Assembly (NCBI GenBank): GCA_016295895.1
Contig: JAEDKI010000002.1
Coordinates: 1-32,233, forward strand
DNA: 32,233 bases
Source: Clostridiaceae bacterium
GTDB lineage: Bacteria; Bacillota; Clostridia; Oscillospirales; Acutalibacteraceae
Direction: 5' to 3'
Shown: positions 1-8,491 of the stretch, one piece after another
Position numbering within the stretch: position 1 is the stretch's first letter
Layout of the letters: the number at the start of each line of letters is the position of its first letter
Notes under the pieces: generated by a model
The model's database searches: none
The model's input: only the letters and a program-made list of their open reading frames with translations
Told to the model about the DNA's origin: nothing
Program-made: the position numbers and the translations under genes

Positions 1-14
1 AAGGAAGGATAAAA

Positions 15-785
15 ATGGATAATGATAAACTTGTTTTAGGCGGTCATGAATTTAATTCCCGTTTCATTCTCGGCTCGGGAAAATATTCAATGAACCTTAT
101 TGAAGCGGCAGTCAGAGACGCAGGAGCGGAAATAATCACTCTTGCCGTTCGCCGTGCAAACACAAAGGAACAGGAGAATATTCTTGATTTTATTCCCGAG
201 GGAATAACTCTGCTCCCCAACACAAGCGGCGCAAGAAACGCCGATGAAGCGGTTCGCATTGCAAGAATCGCAAGAGAACTCGGCTGTGGAGATTTTGTTA
301 AAATCGAAATAATGCGTGATTCAAAATATCTGCTCCCAGATAATCAGGAGACGGTTAAGGCAACCGAGATTCTTGCGAAAGAAGGATTTGTCGTTCTGCC
401 TTATATGTATCCCGATCTGAACGCCGCCCGTGACCTTGCCGATGCAGGTGCGGCGGCAGTTATGCCGCTTGCATCTCCGATCGGCTCAAACAAAGGTCTT
501 GCAACAAAGGATTTTATTCAGATTCTCATTGATGAAATCGATCTTCCCGTTATCGTTGATGCGGGAATTGGCAGACCCTCTCAGGCTTGCGAAGCCATGG
601 AAATGGGTGCGGCGGCGATAATGGCGAATACTGCGCTTGCCACCGCAGGCAATCTTCCGCTTATGGCTTCTGCGTTCCGTCAGGCAATCGAAGCGGGCAG
701 AAAGGCTTATCTTGCGGGTATCGGCAGAGTGCTGACCAGAGGAGCTTCCGCCTCCGACCCTCTGACAGGCTTTCTTCGCAATTGA
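15..785 (+). CDS. thiG: Thiazole synthase ThiG
   Basis: ThiG builds the thiazole phosphate ring of thiamine from deoxyxylulose 5-phosphate, dehydroglycine (from ThiH here) and the thiocarboxylate of ThiS; it acts in the cytoplasm. The 256-residue length is normal for the family. A TIM-barrel sequence is seen with the Schiff-base lysine K96 in DFVKIEI, the family signature LPNTSGARNADEAVRIA at about 69-85, and the phosphate-binding GIGRPSQA and MANTALATA segments near 190-215. The start is preceded by AAGGAAGGA at the very edge of the window. It is the first gene visible of a thiamine operon; thiS and thiF, its usual partners, are not in the window and are probably upstream. Its stop codon lies 11 nt before thiH. 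Confidence 0.97.
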   Translation: MDNDKLVLGGHEFNSRFILGSGKYSMNLIEAAVRDAGAEIITLAVRRANTKEQENILDFIPEGITLLPNTSGARNADEAVRIARIARELGCGDFVKIEIMRDSKYLLPDNQETVKATEILAKEGFVVLPYMYPDLNAARDLADAGAAAVMPLASPIGSNKGLATKDFIQILIDEIDLPVIVDAGIGRPSQACEAMEMGAAAIMANTALATAGNLPLMASAFRQAIEAGRKAYLAGIGRVLTRGASASDPLTGFLRN

Positions 786-796
786 GGTGAAAGCAT

Positions 797-2050
797 ATGG
801 AAAATCAATTTTTTGTTGATTCTGAATATCTGTCGCCCGAAGCGCTTGAAAAAAAGCATAGGCTTGAAACAGACCCGTCTTTCAGAAAAAATCATATGGA
901 ATATCTGCCCGACATGGAGATAATTGATTCCGATGTTTGTTCAAATGTTATGGAGCAGATGAATTCCTTTGATTATTCAAAATACACAGCCAAAGATGTT
1001 AAAGCGGCTTTGGAGCACGAAAGATGCTCAATTGAAGATTTCAAAGCCTTGCTATCTCCCGCCGCAGAGCCTTTTATTGAGCAGATGGCTCAGAGGGCAA
1101 GAACGGAAACGGGAAAGCACTTCGGAAACACCGTTTATCTTTTTACGCCTCTTTATATAGCGAATTACTGCGAAAACTACTGCGTATACTGCGGATTTAA
1201 TTGCTATAATCACATTAAACGCATGAAGCTGAGCATGGAGCAGATTGAGCATGAAATGAAGGTCATTGCAGACAGCGGAATGGAAGAAATACTTATTTTA
1301 ACCGGAGAGAGCCGAGGTCAGAGCGATGTTAAATATATCGGCGAGGCTTGCAAGCTTGCAAGAAAGTATTTCCGCATGGTCGGCCTTGAAATTTACCCCG
1401 TCAATACGGATGAATATCGATATCTTCATGAATGCGGTGCGGATTATGTTACTGTTTTTCAGGAAACCTATGACGCCGAAAAATATGAGACTCTGCATCT
1501 GTTCGGTCACAAACGAGTCTGGCCTTACCGCTTTGACGCTCAGGAGAGGGCGCTCAGGGGCGGCATGAGGGGAGTGGCGTTTTCCGCTCTGCTCGGCCTT
1601 TCGGATTTCAGAAAGGACGCCCTCGCAAGTGCGCTTCATGTCTATTATTTACAGCGAAAATATCCTTACGCTGAGATGTCGCTGTCATGCCCGAGGCTCC
1701 GCCCGATTATCAATAATGATAAGATTAATCCGCTTGATGTCCATGAAAAACAGCTTTGCCAGATTCTCTGCGCTTACCGTATCTTTTTGCCCTTTGTCGG
1801 CATAACGGTATCCTCACGCGAGAGCGCCGAATTCCGAAACGGCATTGTTAAAATTGCCGCAACCAAGGTTTCGGCAGGCGTTTCAACAGGCATAGGCGAC
1901 CATGAAAGCAAATACAGCGTAAAGGAGTCGGACGGTGTTCAGGGCGACGAGCAGTTCGAGATTGACGACAGCCGAAGCCTTGACAGGATGTATCGGGACA
2001 TTGCCGATGAAGGCTTACAGCCCGTTCTGAACGACTATCTGTATGTTTGA
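797..2050 (+). CDS. thiH: 2-iminoacetate (dehydroglycine) synthase ThiH, radical SAM
   Basis: ThiH cleaves tyrosine by radical-SAM chemistry into dehydroglycine, which feeds ThiG, and p-cresol. This is the anaerobic alternative to the glycine oxidase ThiO. The protein has the radical-SAM Cys motif C-x3-C-x2-C at C125, C129 and C132 (ANYCENYCVYCGF), then a TIM-barrel with the ThiH-typical EILILTGES at about 163-171, and a C-terminal BATS-type region. The 417-residue length fits the family (E. coli ThiH is 377 residues) with a somewhat longer N-terminus. GAGGTG sits about 7 nt before the ATG and partly overlaps the thiG stop, so the two genes are tightly coupled. The 3' end overlaps tenI by 8 nt. 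Confidence 0.96.
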   Translation: MENQFFVDSEYLSPEALEKKHRLETDPSFRKNHMEYLPDMEIIDSDVCSNVMEQMNSFDYSKYTAKDVKAALEHERCSIEDFKALLSPAAEPFIEQMAQRARTETGKHFGNTVYLFTPLYIANYCENYCVYCGFNCYNHIKRMKLSMEQIEHEMKVIADSGMEEILILTGESRGQSDVKYIGEACKLARKYFRMVGLEIYPVNTDEYRYLHECGADYVTVFQETYDAEKYETLHLFGHKRVWPYRFDAQERALRGGMRGVAFSALLGLSDFRKDALASALHVYYLQRKYPYAEMSLSCPRLRPIINNDKINPLDVHEKQLCQILCAYRIFLPFVGITVSSRESAEFRNGIVKIAATKVSAGVSTGIGDHESKYSVKESDGVQGDEQFEIDDSRSLDRMYRDIADEGLQPVLNDYLYV

Positions 2051-2642
2051 TATTTTAATCGTAACCAATCGGAAATTGTGCAGAGAGAATTTTTCGGAGC
2101 GGATTGAAAAAATCGCCGCCGCTCATCCTGCAGGCATAATTCTGAGGGAAAAAGACTTGACCGAGGATGAATATGAACGCCTTGCGGTCAAAACACTTGA
2201 AATATGCCGAAAGCACGGAGCTCCCTGCATTCTCCACGGCTTTCAAAGCGTTGCGGCAAAGCTTGATTGCAGTTCTCTGCATCTTCCGCTGAATACTCTG
2301 CGCAGTCTTTCCGATGAGGAAAAATCACGTTTTTCAACGCTCGGTGCTTCCTGCCATTCCGTTGAGGACGCAATTGAAGCGGAAAAGCTCGGATGCACCT
2401 ATATAACGGCGGGGCATATTTATGACACGGATTGCAAAAAGGGTCTGCCAGGCAGGGGAACGGAATTTCTAAAAAGCGTATGCGACAGCGTTTCAATTCC
2501 CGTTTATGCAATCGGCGGTATCTGCCCCGACAATATCGCCGAAATCCGTAGTGCGGGAGCCTCGGGAGCGTGCGTAATGAGCGGAGCGATGGTATGCGAC
2601 GATGTGCAAAAATATCTTAATGAGTTGGGAGAATCAAAATGA
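2043..2642 (+). CDS. tenI: Thiazole tautomerase TenI (ThiE-like fold)
   Basis: TenI converts the thiazole carboxylate product of ThiG to its aromatic tautomer, the form used by ThiE. It shares the ThiE barrel but not its activity. The sequence at about 120-139 (TAGHIYDTDCKKGLPGRG) closely matches my memory of B. subtilis TenI, including the catalytic His (H125 here), and GASCHSVEDAIEAEKLG at 101-117 also fits. The ThiE diphosphate and metal residues are absent: where ThiE has IINDNADVAL this protein has ILHGFQSVAAKL. At 199 residues it is normal for TenI. It starts 8 nt inside thiH and I see no clear ribosome site in front of it, so translation probably depends on coupling to thiH. It overlaps thiE by 4 nt (ATGA). 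Confidence 0.88.
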   Translation: MFDILIVTNRKLCRENFSERIEKIAAAHPAGIILREKDLTEDEYERLAVKTLEICRKHGAPCILHGFQSVAAKLDCSSLHLPLNTLRSLSDEEKSRFSTLGASCHSVEDAIEAEKLGCTYITAGHIYDTDCKKGLPGRGTEFLKSVCDSVSIPVYAIGGICPDNIAEIRSAGASGACVMSGAMVCDDVQKYLNELGESK

Positions 2643-3286
2643 AATTCAGTAAGGATATGTTGCTTTTATATGCTGTTACCGACCGCAGTTGGACTCAAGA
2701 TCAGACATTATATGATCAGATTGAAGCCGCATTAAAGGGCGGCGTGACGATCGTTCAGCTCCGTGAAAAAAATCTTCCCGAGGATGAATTCGTTGCCGAA
2801 GCAATCAGAGTTAAAGAGCTTTGCAGTCGATACAATGTTCCGCTTATCATAAACGACAATGCAGATGTTGCGCTGAAAAGCGGTGCTGACGGAGTTCATG
2901 TCGGAATCGAGGATACTCCCGTTGCCGAGCTTCGCCAAAAAGTCGGCAAAGACTTTATTATCGGAGCAACCGCAAAGACCGTTGAACAGGCGCAGTCTGC
3001 GGAAAAGGCGGGAGCGGATTATCTCGGAGTGGGCGCAGTTTTCCCGTCGCCGACAAAGAAAAATGCAATCAGAATTACGGCAGAAAAGCTGAAAGAAATC
3101 TGTTCTTCGGTTTCCGTGCCCGCCGTTGCAATCGGTGGCATCAGCCTTGACAATGTTTCTGAAATCAAGGGTTGCGGTATGAGCGGAATTGCGGTTGTTT
3201 CGGCAATCTTTGCGTCGGATGATATTCAAAAAGCGGCGTCGGAGCTGAAAGAAAAGGCAAAAGAAGTTACGGCTTCAAATATTTAA
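2639..3286 (+). CDS. thiE: Thiamine-phosphate synthase ThiE
   Basis: ThiE joins hydroxymethylpyrimidine pyrophosphate and thiazole phosphate to give thiamine phosphate. All family landmarks are present: QLREK at 40-44, IINDNADVAL at 70-79, DGVHVGIEDTP at 84-94 with the metal-binding Asp, GVGAVFPSPTKK at about 130-141, and a C-terminal AIGGI phosphate loop. The 215-residue length is typical. The gene begins with an ATGA overlap with tenI and has GGGAGAA before it. Together with tenI it shows that the operon carries one true synthase and one tautomerase rather than two redundant synthases. Confidence 0.97.
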   Translation: MKFSKDMLLLYAVTDRSWTQDQTLYDQIEAALKGGVTIVQLREKNLPEDEFVAEAIRVKELCSRYNVPLIINDNADVALKSGADGVHVGIEDTPVAELRQKVGKDFIIGATAKTVEQAQSAEKAGADYLGVGAVFPSPTKKNAIRITAEKLKEICSSVSVPAVAIGGISLDNVSEIKGCGMSGIAVVSAIFASDDIQKAASELKEKAKEVTASNI

Positions 3287-3306
3287 TCCTCAACAAGGAG
3301 TTTAAC

Positions 3307-4095
3307 ATGAAAACAGCATTAACTATTGCAGGCAGCGATTCAAGCGGGGGCGCCGGCATTCAGGCTGATATTAAAACAATGACGGTGAACGGCGTTTTTG
3401 CAATGAGCGCAATTACCGCTCTGACAGCGCAGAATACTACGGGAGTATTTGATATTCTTGAAGTTCCGCCGAAGTTTCTGGAGGAGCAGATTGATGCGGT
3501 CTTTACCGATATTTACCCCGATGCGGTTAAAATCGGCATGGTTTCTTCAGCTGAATTAATCGGTGTGATTGCGAAAAAACTGAAGGAATATAAAGCCGAA
3601 AAGGTTGTTGTTGACCCGGTTATGGTTGCAACCTCGGGGGCAAGGCTTCTGAAAGATGATGCGGTTGATGCGCTGTGCAATCAGCTTTTGCCTTTGGCGG
3701 AGCTTGTAACGCCGAATATTCCCGAAGCGGAGATTCTTTCGGAAATAAAAATAAACTGCAGCAAGGATATGGAGAAAGCCTCTGAAATAATCGGCGGGAA
3801 ATACGGCTGTTCGGTTCTTTGCAAGGGCGGTCACAGCATCAATGACGCCAACGATTACTTATGGCATCGGGGCGGCGGAAGCTGGCTTGAGGGCAAAAGA
3901 ATCAACAACCCGAACACTCACGGCACGGGCTGTACTCTTTCAAGCGCAATTGCCGCAAATCTTGCAAAGGGTCAGCCGATTGAGCTTGCCGTCAAAAACG
4001 CAAAGGCCTATCTTTCGGGCGCACTTGCGGATATGCTCGATCTCGGCAAGGGCTCGGGGCCTATGAATCATGCCTTTGATATAAAATCGGTTTAA
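3307..4095 (+). CDS. thiD: Hydroxymethylpyrimidine (phosphate) kinase ThiD
   Basis: ThiD phosphorylates HMP and HMP-phosphate to the pyrophosphate used by ThiE. It is a ribokinase-fold enzyme. The N-terminus ALTIAGSDSSGGAGIQADIKT (residues 4-24) is the family hallmark, VVDPVMVATSG lies near 101-111, and NTHGTGCTLSSAIAAN near residue 205 holds the anion hole and catalytic-base region. The 262-residue length is typical and there is no fused ThiE or TenA domain. AAGGAG lies 6 nt before the ATG; a 20-nt gap separates it from thiE and 23 nt from thiC, consistent with one transcript. A vitamin B6 kinase role is possible in this fold, but the thiamine context decides the call. Confidence 0.96.
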   Translation: MKTALTIAGSDSSGGAGIQADIKTMTVNGVFAMSAITALTAQNTTGVFDILEVPPKFLEEQIDAVFTDIYPDAVKIGMVSSAELIGVIAKKLKEYKAEKVVVDPVMVATSGARLLKDDAVDALCNQLLPLAELVTPNIPEAEILSEIKINCSKDMEKASEIIGGKYGCSVLCKGGHSINDANDYLWHRGGGSWLEGKRINNPNTHGTGCTLSSAIAANLAKGQPIELAVKNAKAYLSGALADMLDLGKGSGPMNHAFDIKSV

Positions 4096-4118
4096 ATAAA
4101 AAATAGGAGAGTAAATAT

Positions 4119-5426
4119 ATGGAACGAAATTACACAACGCAGATGGATGCCGCTCGCCGTGGCATAGTAACGCCCGAAATAGAGACGGTTGCAAAAAAAG
4201 AGCAGATGAGCGTTGATGAATTGCTCGGACTTGTCGCCTGCGGAAAGGTTGCAATTCCTGCAAACAAGCTTCATACCTGCCTTGACCCCGAGGGCATCGG
4301 CTCAATGCTTCGCACAAAAATTAATGTCAATCTCGGCGTTTCCCGTGACTGTAAGGATTATAATCTGGAGATGGAAAAGGTTCTCTCGGCGGTTAACATG
4401 GGCGCTGAAGCAATCATGGATCTTTCAAGCCATGGCAACACTCAGCCGTTTCGCAGAAAGCTGACCTCCGAGTGCCCCGCAATGGTCGGCACGGTTCCGG
4501 TTTATGACAGCGTTATTCACTATCAGCGTGATCTCGATAAGCTCACGGCAAAGGATTTTATCGATGTTGTCAGACTTCATGCGCAGGACGGAGTTGATTT
4601 TGTAACCCTCCATTGCGGAATAACCCGCAAAACCATCGATCAGATTCGCAAGCACAAGCGCAAAATGAATATAGTATCAAGAGGAGGCTCTCTTGTTTTC
4701 GCATGGATGTGCATGACGGGCGAAGAAAATCCTTTTTATGAATATTACGATGAAATTCTTGATATTTGCCGTGAATATGATGTAACGGTTTCGCTCGGCG
4801 ACGCCTGCCGACCCGGCTGCCTTGCCGATGCGACGGATGTGTGTCAGATTGAAGAATTGGTACGCTTGGGCGAGCTGACAAAAAGAGCATGGGAAAAGGA
4901 TGTTCAGGTTATGGTTGAAGGCCCAGGTCATGTTCCGATGGATCAGATTGCGGCTAACATGAAGGTTCAGCAGACAATCTGCATGGGAGCTCCGTTCTAT
5001 GTTCTCGGCCCTCTTGTTACCGACATTGCGCCGGGCTACGATCACATAACCTCTGCAATCGGCGGAGCGATTGCCGCAATGAACGGCGCCGCCTTCCTCT
5101 GCTATGTTACTCCTGCCGAGCATCTGGCACTTCCCAACCTTGAAGATGTCAAGCAGGGAATTATTGCAAGCAAAATTGCGGCTCATGCCGCCGACATTGC
5201 AAAGGGTGTTCGGGGCGCAAGAAATATTGATGACAGAATGGGCGACGCCCGCCGTGCACTTGATTGGGAGGCACAGTGGGAATGTGCCCTTGACCCCGAA
5301 ACCGCAAAGGCAATCAGAGATGAGCGTTCGCCCGAGCATGATGATACCTGTTCCATGTGCGGAAAATTCTGTGCCGTCAGAAGCATGAATAAAGCCTTGA
5401 GCGGCGAACATATTGATATTCTTTAA
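4119..5426 (+). CDS. thiC: Phosphomethylpyrimidine synthase ThiC
   Basis: ThiC rearranges aminoimidazole ribotide to HMP phosphate, the pyrimidine half of thiamine, using a 4Fe-4S cluster and SAM. The protein is 435 residues, the short ThiC form without the N-terminal extension of the E. coli type (about 630 residues). SRDCKDYNLEMEK, VEGPGHVPMDQIAANM and the C-terminal cluster motif DTCSMCGKFCAVRSM are visible. The three Cys (C411, C414, C418) are spaced C-x2-C-x3-C, one residue shorter than the C-x2-C-x4-C of E. coli-type ThiC; I believe this is common in short ThiC. GGAGAG precedes the start by about 8 nt. It is the last gene of the operon, directly before a strong terminator. No TPP riboswitch lies within the window; any would be upstream of thiG. 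Confidence 0.97.
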   Translation: MERNYTTQMDAARRGIVTPEIETVAKKEQMSVDELLGLVACGKVAIPANKLHTCLDPEGIGSMLRTKINVNLGVSRDCKDYNLEMEKVLSAVNMGAEAIMDLSSHGNTQPFRRKLTSECPAMVGTVPVYDSVIHYQRDLDKLTAKDFIDVVRLHAQDGVDFVTLHCGITRKTIDQIRKHKRKMNIVSRGGSLVFAWMCMTGEENPFYEYYDEILDICREYDVTVSLGDACRPGCLADATDVCQIEELVRLGELTKRAWEKDVQVMVEGPGHVPMDQIAANMKVQQTICMGAPFYVLGPLVTDIAPGYDHITSAIGGAIAAMNGAAFLCYVTPAEHLALPNLEDVKQGIIASKIAAHAADIAKGVRGARNIDDRMGDARRALDWEAQWECALDPETAKAIRDERSPEHDDTCSMCGKFCAVRSMNKALSGEHIDIL

Positions 5427-5438
5427 AATTAAAGCATA

Positions 5439-5471
5439 AGCCGCAGTGCGTTTTTGCACTGCGGCTTTTTT
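5439..5471 (+). terminator. Rho-independent terminator after thiC
   Basis: A perfect 11-bp GC-rich stem (AGCCGCAGTGC, 5439-5449, with GCACTGCGGCT, 5456-5466), a 6-nt loop and a T6 run follow the thiC stop by 12 nt. It also lies just past the 3' end of the convergent minus-strand beta-galactosidase gene and may stop that transcript too, though the minus-strand T tract is weaker. Confidence 0.93.
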
Positions 5472-5478
5472 ATGATTA

Positions 5479-8400
5479 TTACTTAACCGGCATCATATAG
5501 AAGCTGAATTCAAGCCCCTTGCTGCCGTCAACCTCAAACTGAGGAAGAACATCGGGGCCGCAGCTTGCGGTTCCCGTGCCTCGTGTGAAGCCGTCAATAT
5601 TAACGGCAACCGTGTTTTCGTCGTGGAGATCTTCCTGATGCTTTGCGTTCTGAAGAAGCTTCTGAGAAAACTCTCTGACATTGAAATTGAAATAGTTATC
5701 ATCAAAGCCGAATTTGAGTCCGCAACCGTTTCCGTCGGTGACTGCAAGGTAACGAACCTTGGTTCTGTTGCCTGAATCCTGCGGCCTGATGTAAGGCTCG
5801 TGCATCTCGTCAACGGTGGTGTTATAAACTCCGACTGTTGCCTGAGCATAAAGGTCTGAAAGGTTTTCGCACTCTCCCATGCCGTAATACTCAACATTTC
5901 TGAACTCTTTCGGCATTTCAAGAGTCAAACCGAATCTCGGCATATGAGCGGCAAGGCGTTTCTTTGAAATCGGATTGAACTTTGCCTCAACCTTAACTGC
6001 TCCGCCCGCATAGACGCTGTATTCAACCTTGACCTCCGCAAGAGAAAGCGGAGATTTTTTGCTTTTAAGGCGGTATTTGACCTCTATTTCTGCCTTGCCC
6101 TTTTCAAGCTCAGCTTCAAAATCAACGCACTTGCAGGCATAATCGTCATAGCCTGCGTTAATCCATTTTTCCCTGTACCAACTGTCATTGTCAAGATATG
6201 CACGGTAGATATTCGGAACAAAGCCTTTTGCGTTTGCAGGGGATGAGTTAATAAGCTCCGTGCCGTTTGAGATATAGCTCTCGATCATTCCGCTCTTTGC
6301 TGAGAATCTGATGCTTCCGCAGCCGAAATCAACTGTTGCGCCGTTTTCGTCGCTTTCAAGCTTCAGCTTGCCCTCTGCTTTCGGCTTTTCAAATTTATAA
6401 TCTTCTTTAAGAGCGATTTGCTCAAATGCAAGCTCATTGTCGCCTTCATAGTAATAAATATTGATATGGCAGTCGCATTTATCTTTGGGAATGTTCAGCT
6501 CAACATCAAACGATTTTTTCTGCTCCGGTTCAATGTCAAGCACAATCTCATCCGCCGCAATAAGAATGTTGCCGTTTTTGACAAGCTCCCAGACCGCCGT
6601 TATGTATGAAGTGTTCCTGAAACGGTTGGTGTTGGTGAAGGTGATTTTGCCGTCTGCATATTCTGCTCTGACGGGGCGGTAAACATTCTTCATTTCCTTT
6701 GCGCCCGTGTGAAGCCTTCTGTCGGGATAAACAAGGCCGTCAACGCAGAAACAGCCGTCATGCTTCTTTTCGCCGTGGTCGCCGCCGTAGGTGAATTTGA
6801 GCTTGCCGTTTGAATGATAAACCGCATGATCAGACCATTCCCAGATACAGCCGCCCATGAGATTGTCATATTTATAGAAAATCTTCCAGTATTCTTCAAG
6901 TCCGCCCGGTCCAACGCCCATTGCGTGAGCGTATTCGCAGAGCATGAACGGTTTGTTGGTGTATTTCTTTCCTCTCTTATGCCTGCCGCATCTTTCAACA
7001 TCCTTGTGGCTTGTATACATCTCGGATACAACATCATATGAATGCCTCTTGGTGTGAACGACATGCTCGTAGTGAATGGGAATATCGGGGCATTCATTGT
7101 GAAGATATTCGTAGCAGACATCCTGGCAGGCGTATCCGCCCGCTTCATTGCCGAGAGACCACAGGATTATTGACGGATGGCTTCTGTCACGCATATACAT
7201 TCTCTTGACTCTGTCAAGATATCTCGGAGCCCATTTTATATCGCTGCTGATAAGGTGGATGTTATTATGAGGCTCGCAGGCACAGCCGTGAGTTTCAATA
7301 TCCGCTTCATCAATGACATAAAGACCGTAAATGTCGCAGAGCGTGAGGAACTGAGCGTCGGGGGGATAGTGTGAAGTTCTGACGGCGTTGACATTGAGCG
7401 ATTTCATGAGCTTTATGTCTTTTTCAAGATCCGCAAAGCTCATTACATAGCCAGTCTTGTATTGGCTGTCATGGTGATTAACGCCTTTGAGCTTGATTTT
7501 TTTACCGTTGACCGTGAATATATCCTTTTTGATTTTAACCGTCTTGAAGCCGATATAATTGCGAACGGTCATTACCTCTTCTTCGCCTTTATAAAGGGTG
7601 AGAAATGCCGTGTAGAGCGTCGGAATTTCGGCGTTCCATGCGGTAACATCAAGTCCGCTGAATTTGATTTCGGCGTTTGCCGAAGCGTCGGCGGTCATTG
7701 AAGCAATCAGCTTGTTTTTGCCGCTGTATATTTCTGCGCAGAGAGTATAGCCATTTGTCTCACCCTCGATTGCGGCGCTGATGTCAAGATTCCAACCCTT
7801 TGAGGTTTCTTTGGGTCTGTAATAAATATCGTTAAGGTAGGTTTTCGGCATTTCATATAGCAGAACATCTCTGAAAATTCCGTTCTCTCTGAACATATCC
7901 TGGCATTCAAGAAAAGTGCCGGATGACCATTTGTGAACAACTGCAACAAGCTCGTTTTCGCCGACCTTGACATATTTTGTAATATCAAATTCCGCCGTGT
8001 TGTGTGCGCCCTCGCTGTAGCCGACATATTCGCCGTTTATGTAAAGGTCAATGCAGGGAACAACGCCGAGGAACGAAAGAATAAAGTTCTTATCCTTGTT
8101 GTCAATTTCAAATATCTTCCTGTATATTCCTGCCGACTGCTCCTCGGGAACATGAGGGGGAACATCGTCAAAGGGATAAGGGCAGTTGAGATAAACCGGG
8201 GGTTCATAGCCCGTTCTCTGCCATGTAGAGGGAACCTTGATGCTGTCGAACGGAACGCTGTCAGTATCAAGCACATCGGGAATATCCTTGCGGCTCGGAT
8301 AATATCTGAACTGCCAGTCGCCCGAAAGAACACGGACTATATCCGAGGAATTTCTTTCTTTTGAAAACTGAGTTTTTCTGAGAGTCTCTTTTGAAGAATA

Positions 8401-8487
8401 TGGGATGGAGTATCCTCTGCCCTCACGCTTGTTGATTTCAATGACAGAAAAGTCACCGTAATTTGTTTTGTTAACAGAATACTTCAT
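5479..8487 (-). CDS. lacZ: Beta-galactosidase, GH2, LacZ type
   Basis: This enzyme hydrolyses terminal beta-galactosides such as lactose or plant galactan fragments. It is 1002 residues, close to E. coli LacZ (1024), with the five-domain layout: jelly-roll domain at about 40-215, two immunoglobulin-like domains, TIM barrel at about 320-600, and a C-terminal small-chain beta domain. The acid/base Glu is E448 in ILWSLGNEAGG and the nucleophile is E518 in MLCEYAHAMG. The residues after the nucleophile read GVGPGG instead of the E. coli GNSLGG. No signal peptide is seen, so it is cytoplasmic and needs imported sugar, yet no sugar transporter or regulator is nearby. AAGGAGAG lies inside the 3' end of murC, and the start is 4 nt from the murC stop, so it is probably co-transcribed with murC. 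Confidence 0.93.
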   Translation of the reverse strand: MKYSVNKTNYGDFSVIEINKREGRGYSIPYSSKETLRKTQFSKERNSSDIVRVLSGDWQFRYYPSRKDIPDVLDTDSVPFDSIKVPSTWQRTGYEPPVYLNCPYPFDDVPPHVPEEQSAGIYRKIFEIDNKDKNFILSFLGVVPCIDLYINGEYVGYSEGAHNTAEFDITKYVKVGENELVAVVHKWSSGTFLECQDMFRENGIFRDVLLYEMPKTYLNDIYYRPKETSKGWNLDISAAIEGETNGYTLCAEIYSGKNKLIASMTADASANAEIKFSGLDVTAWNAEIPTLYTAFLTLYKGEEEVMTVRNYIGFKTVKIKKDIFTVNGKKIKLKGVNHHDSQYKTGYVMSFADLEKDIKLMKSLNVNAVRTSHYPPDAQFLTLCDIYGLYVIDEADIETHGCACEPHNNIHLISSDIKWAPRYLDRVKRMYMRDRSHPSIILWSLGNEAGGYACQDVCYEYLHNECPDIPIHYEHVVHTKRHSYDVVSEMYTSHKDVERCGRHKRGKKYTNKPFMLCEYAHAMGVGPGGLEEYWKIFYKYDNLMGGCIWEWSDHAVYHSNGKLKFTYGGDHGEKKHDGCFCVDGLVYPDRRLHTGAKEMKNVYRPVRAEYADGKITFTNTNRFRNTSYITAVWELVKNGNILIAADEIVLDIEPEQKKSFDVELNIPKDKCDCHINIYYYEGDNELAFEQIALKEDYKFEKPKAEGKLKLESDENGATVDFGCGSIRFSAKSGMIESYISNGTELINSSPANAKGFVPNIYRAYLDNDSWYREKWINAGYDDYACKCVDFEAELEKGKAEIEVKYRLKSKKSPLSLAEVKVEYSVYAGGAVKVEAKFNPISKKRLAAHMPRFGLTLEMPKEFRNVEYYGMGECENLSDLYAQATVGVYNTTVDEMHEPYIRPQDSGNRTKVRYLAVTDGNGCGLKFGFDDNYFNFNVREFSQKLLQNAKHQEDLHDENTVAVNIDGFTRGTGTASCGPDVLPQFEVDGSKGLEFSFYMMPVK

Positions 8488-8491
8488 GGCG

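Noticed and set aside
1..14. TPP riboswitch before the thiamine genes
   Set aside because: Only 14 bases precede thiG in the window and no riboswitch core is seen between later genes; if present it is upstream of the window.
2043..2642. Second ThiE thiamine-phosphate synthase
   Set aside because: The substrate and metal residues of ThiE are missing and the TenI-specific segment is present.
2732..3229. 165-codon minus-strand frame opposite thiE
   Set aside because: Antisense shadow of a fully conserved gene.
4677..5459. 260-codon open frame on the minus strand opposite thiC
   Set aside because: It lies wholly antisense to a gene with full ThiC motifs, has no domain I recognise, and its composition follows the codon pattern of thiC read backwards.
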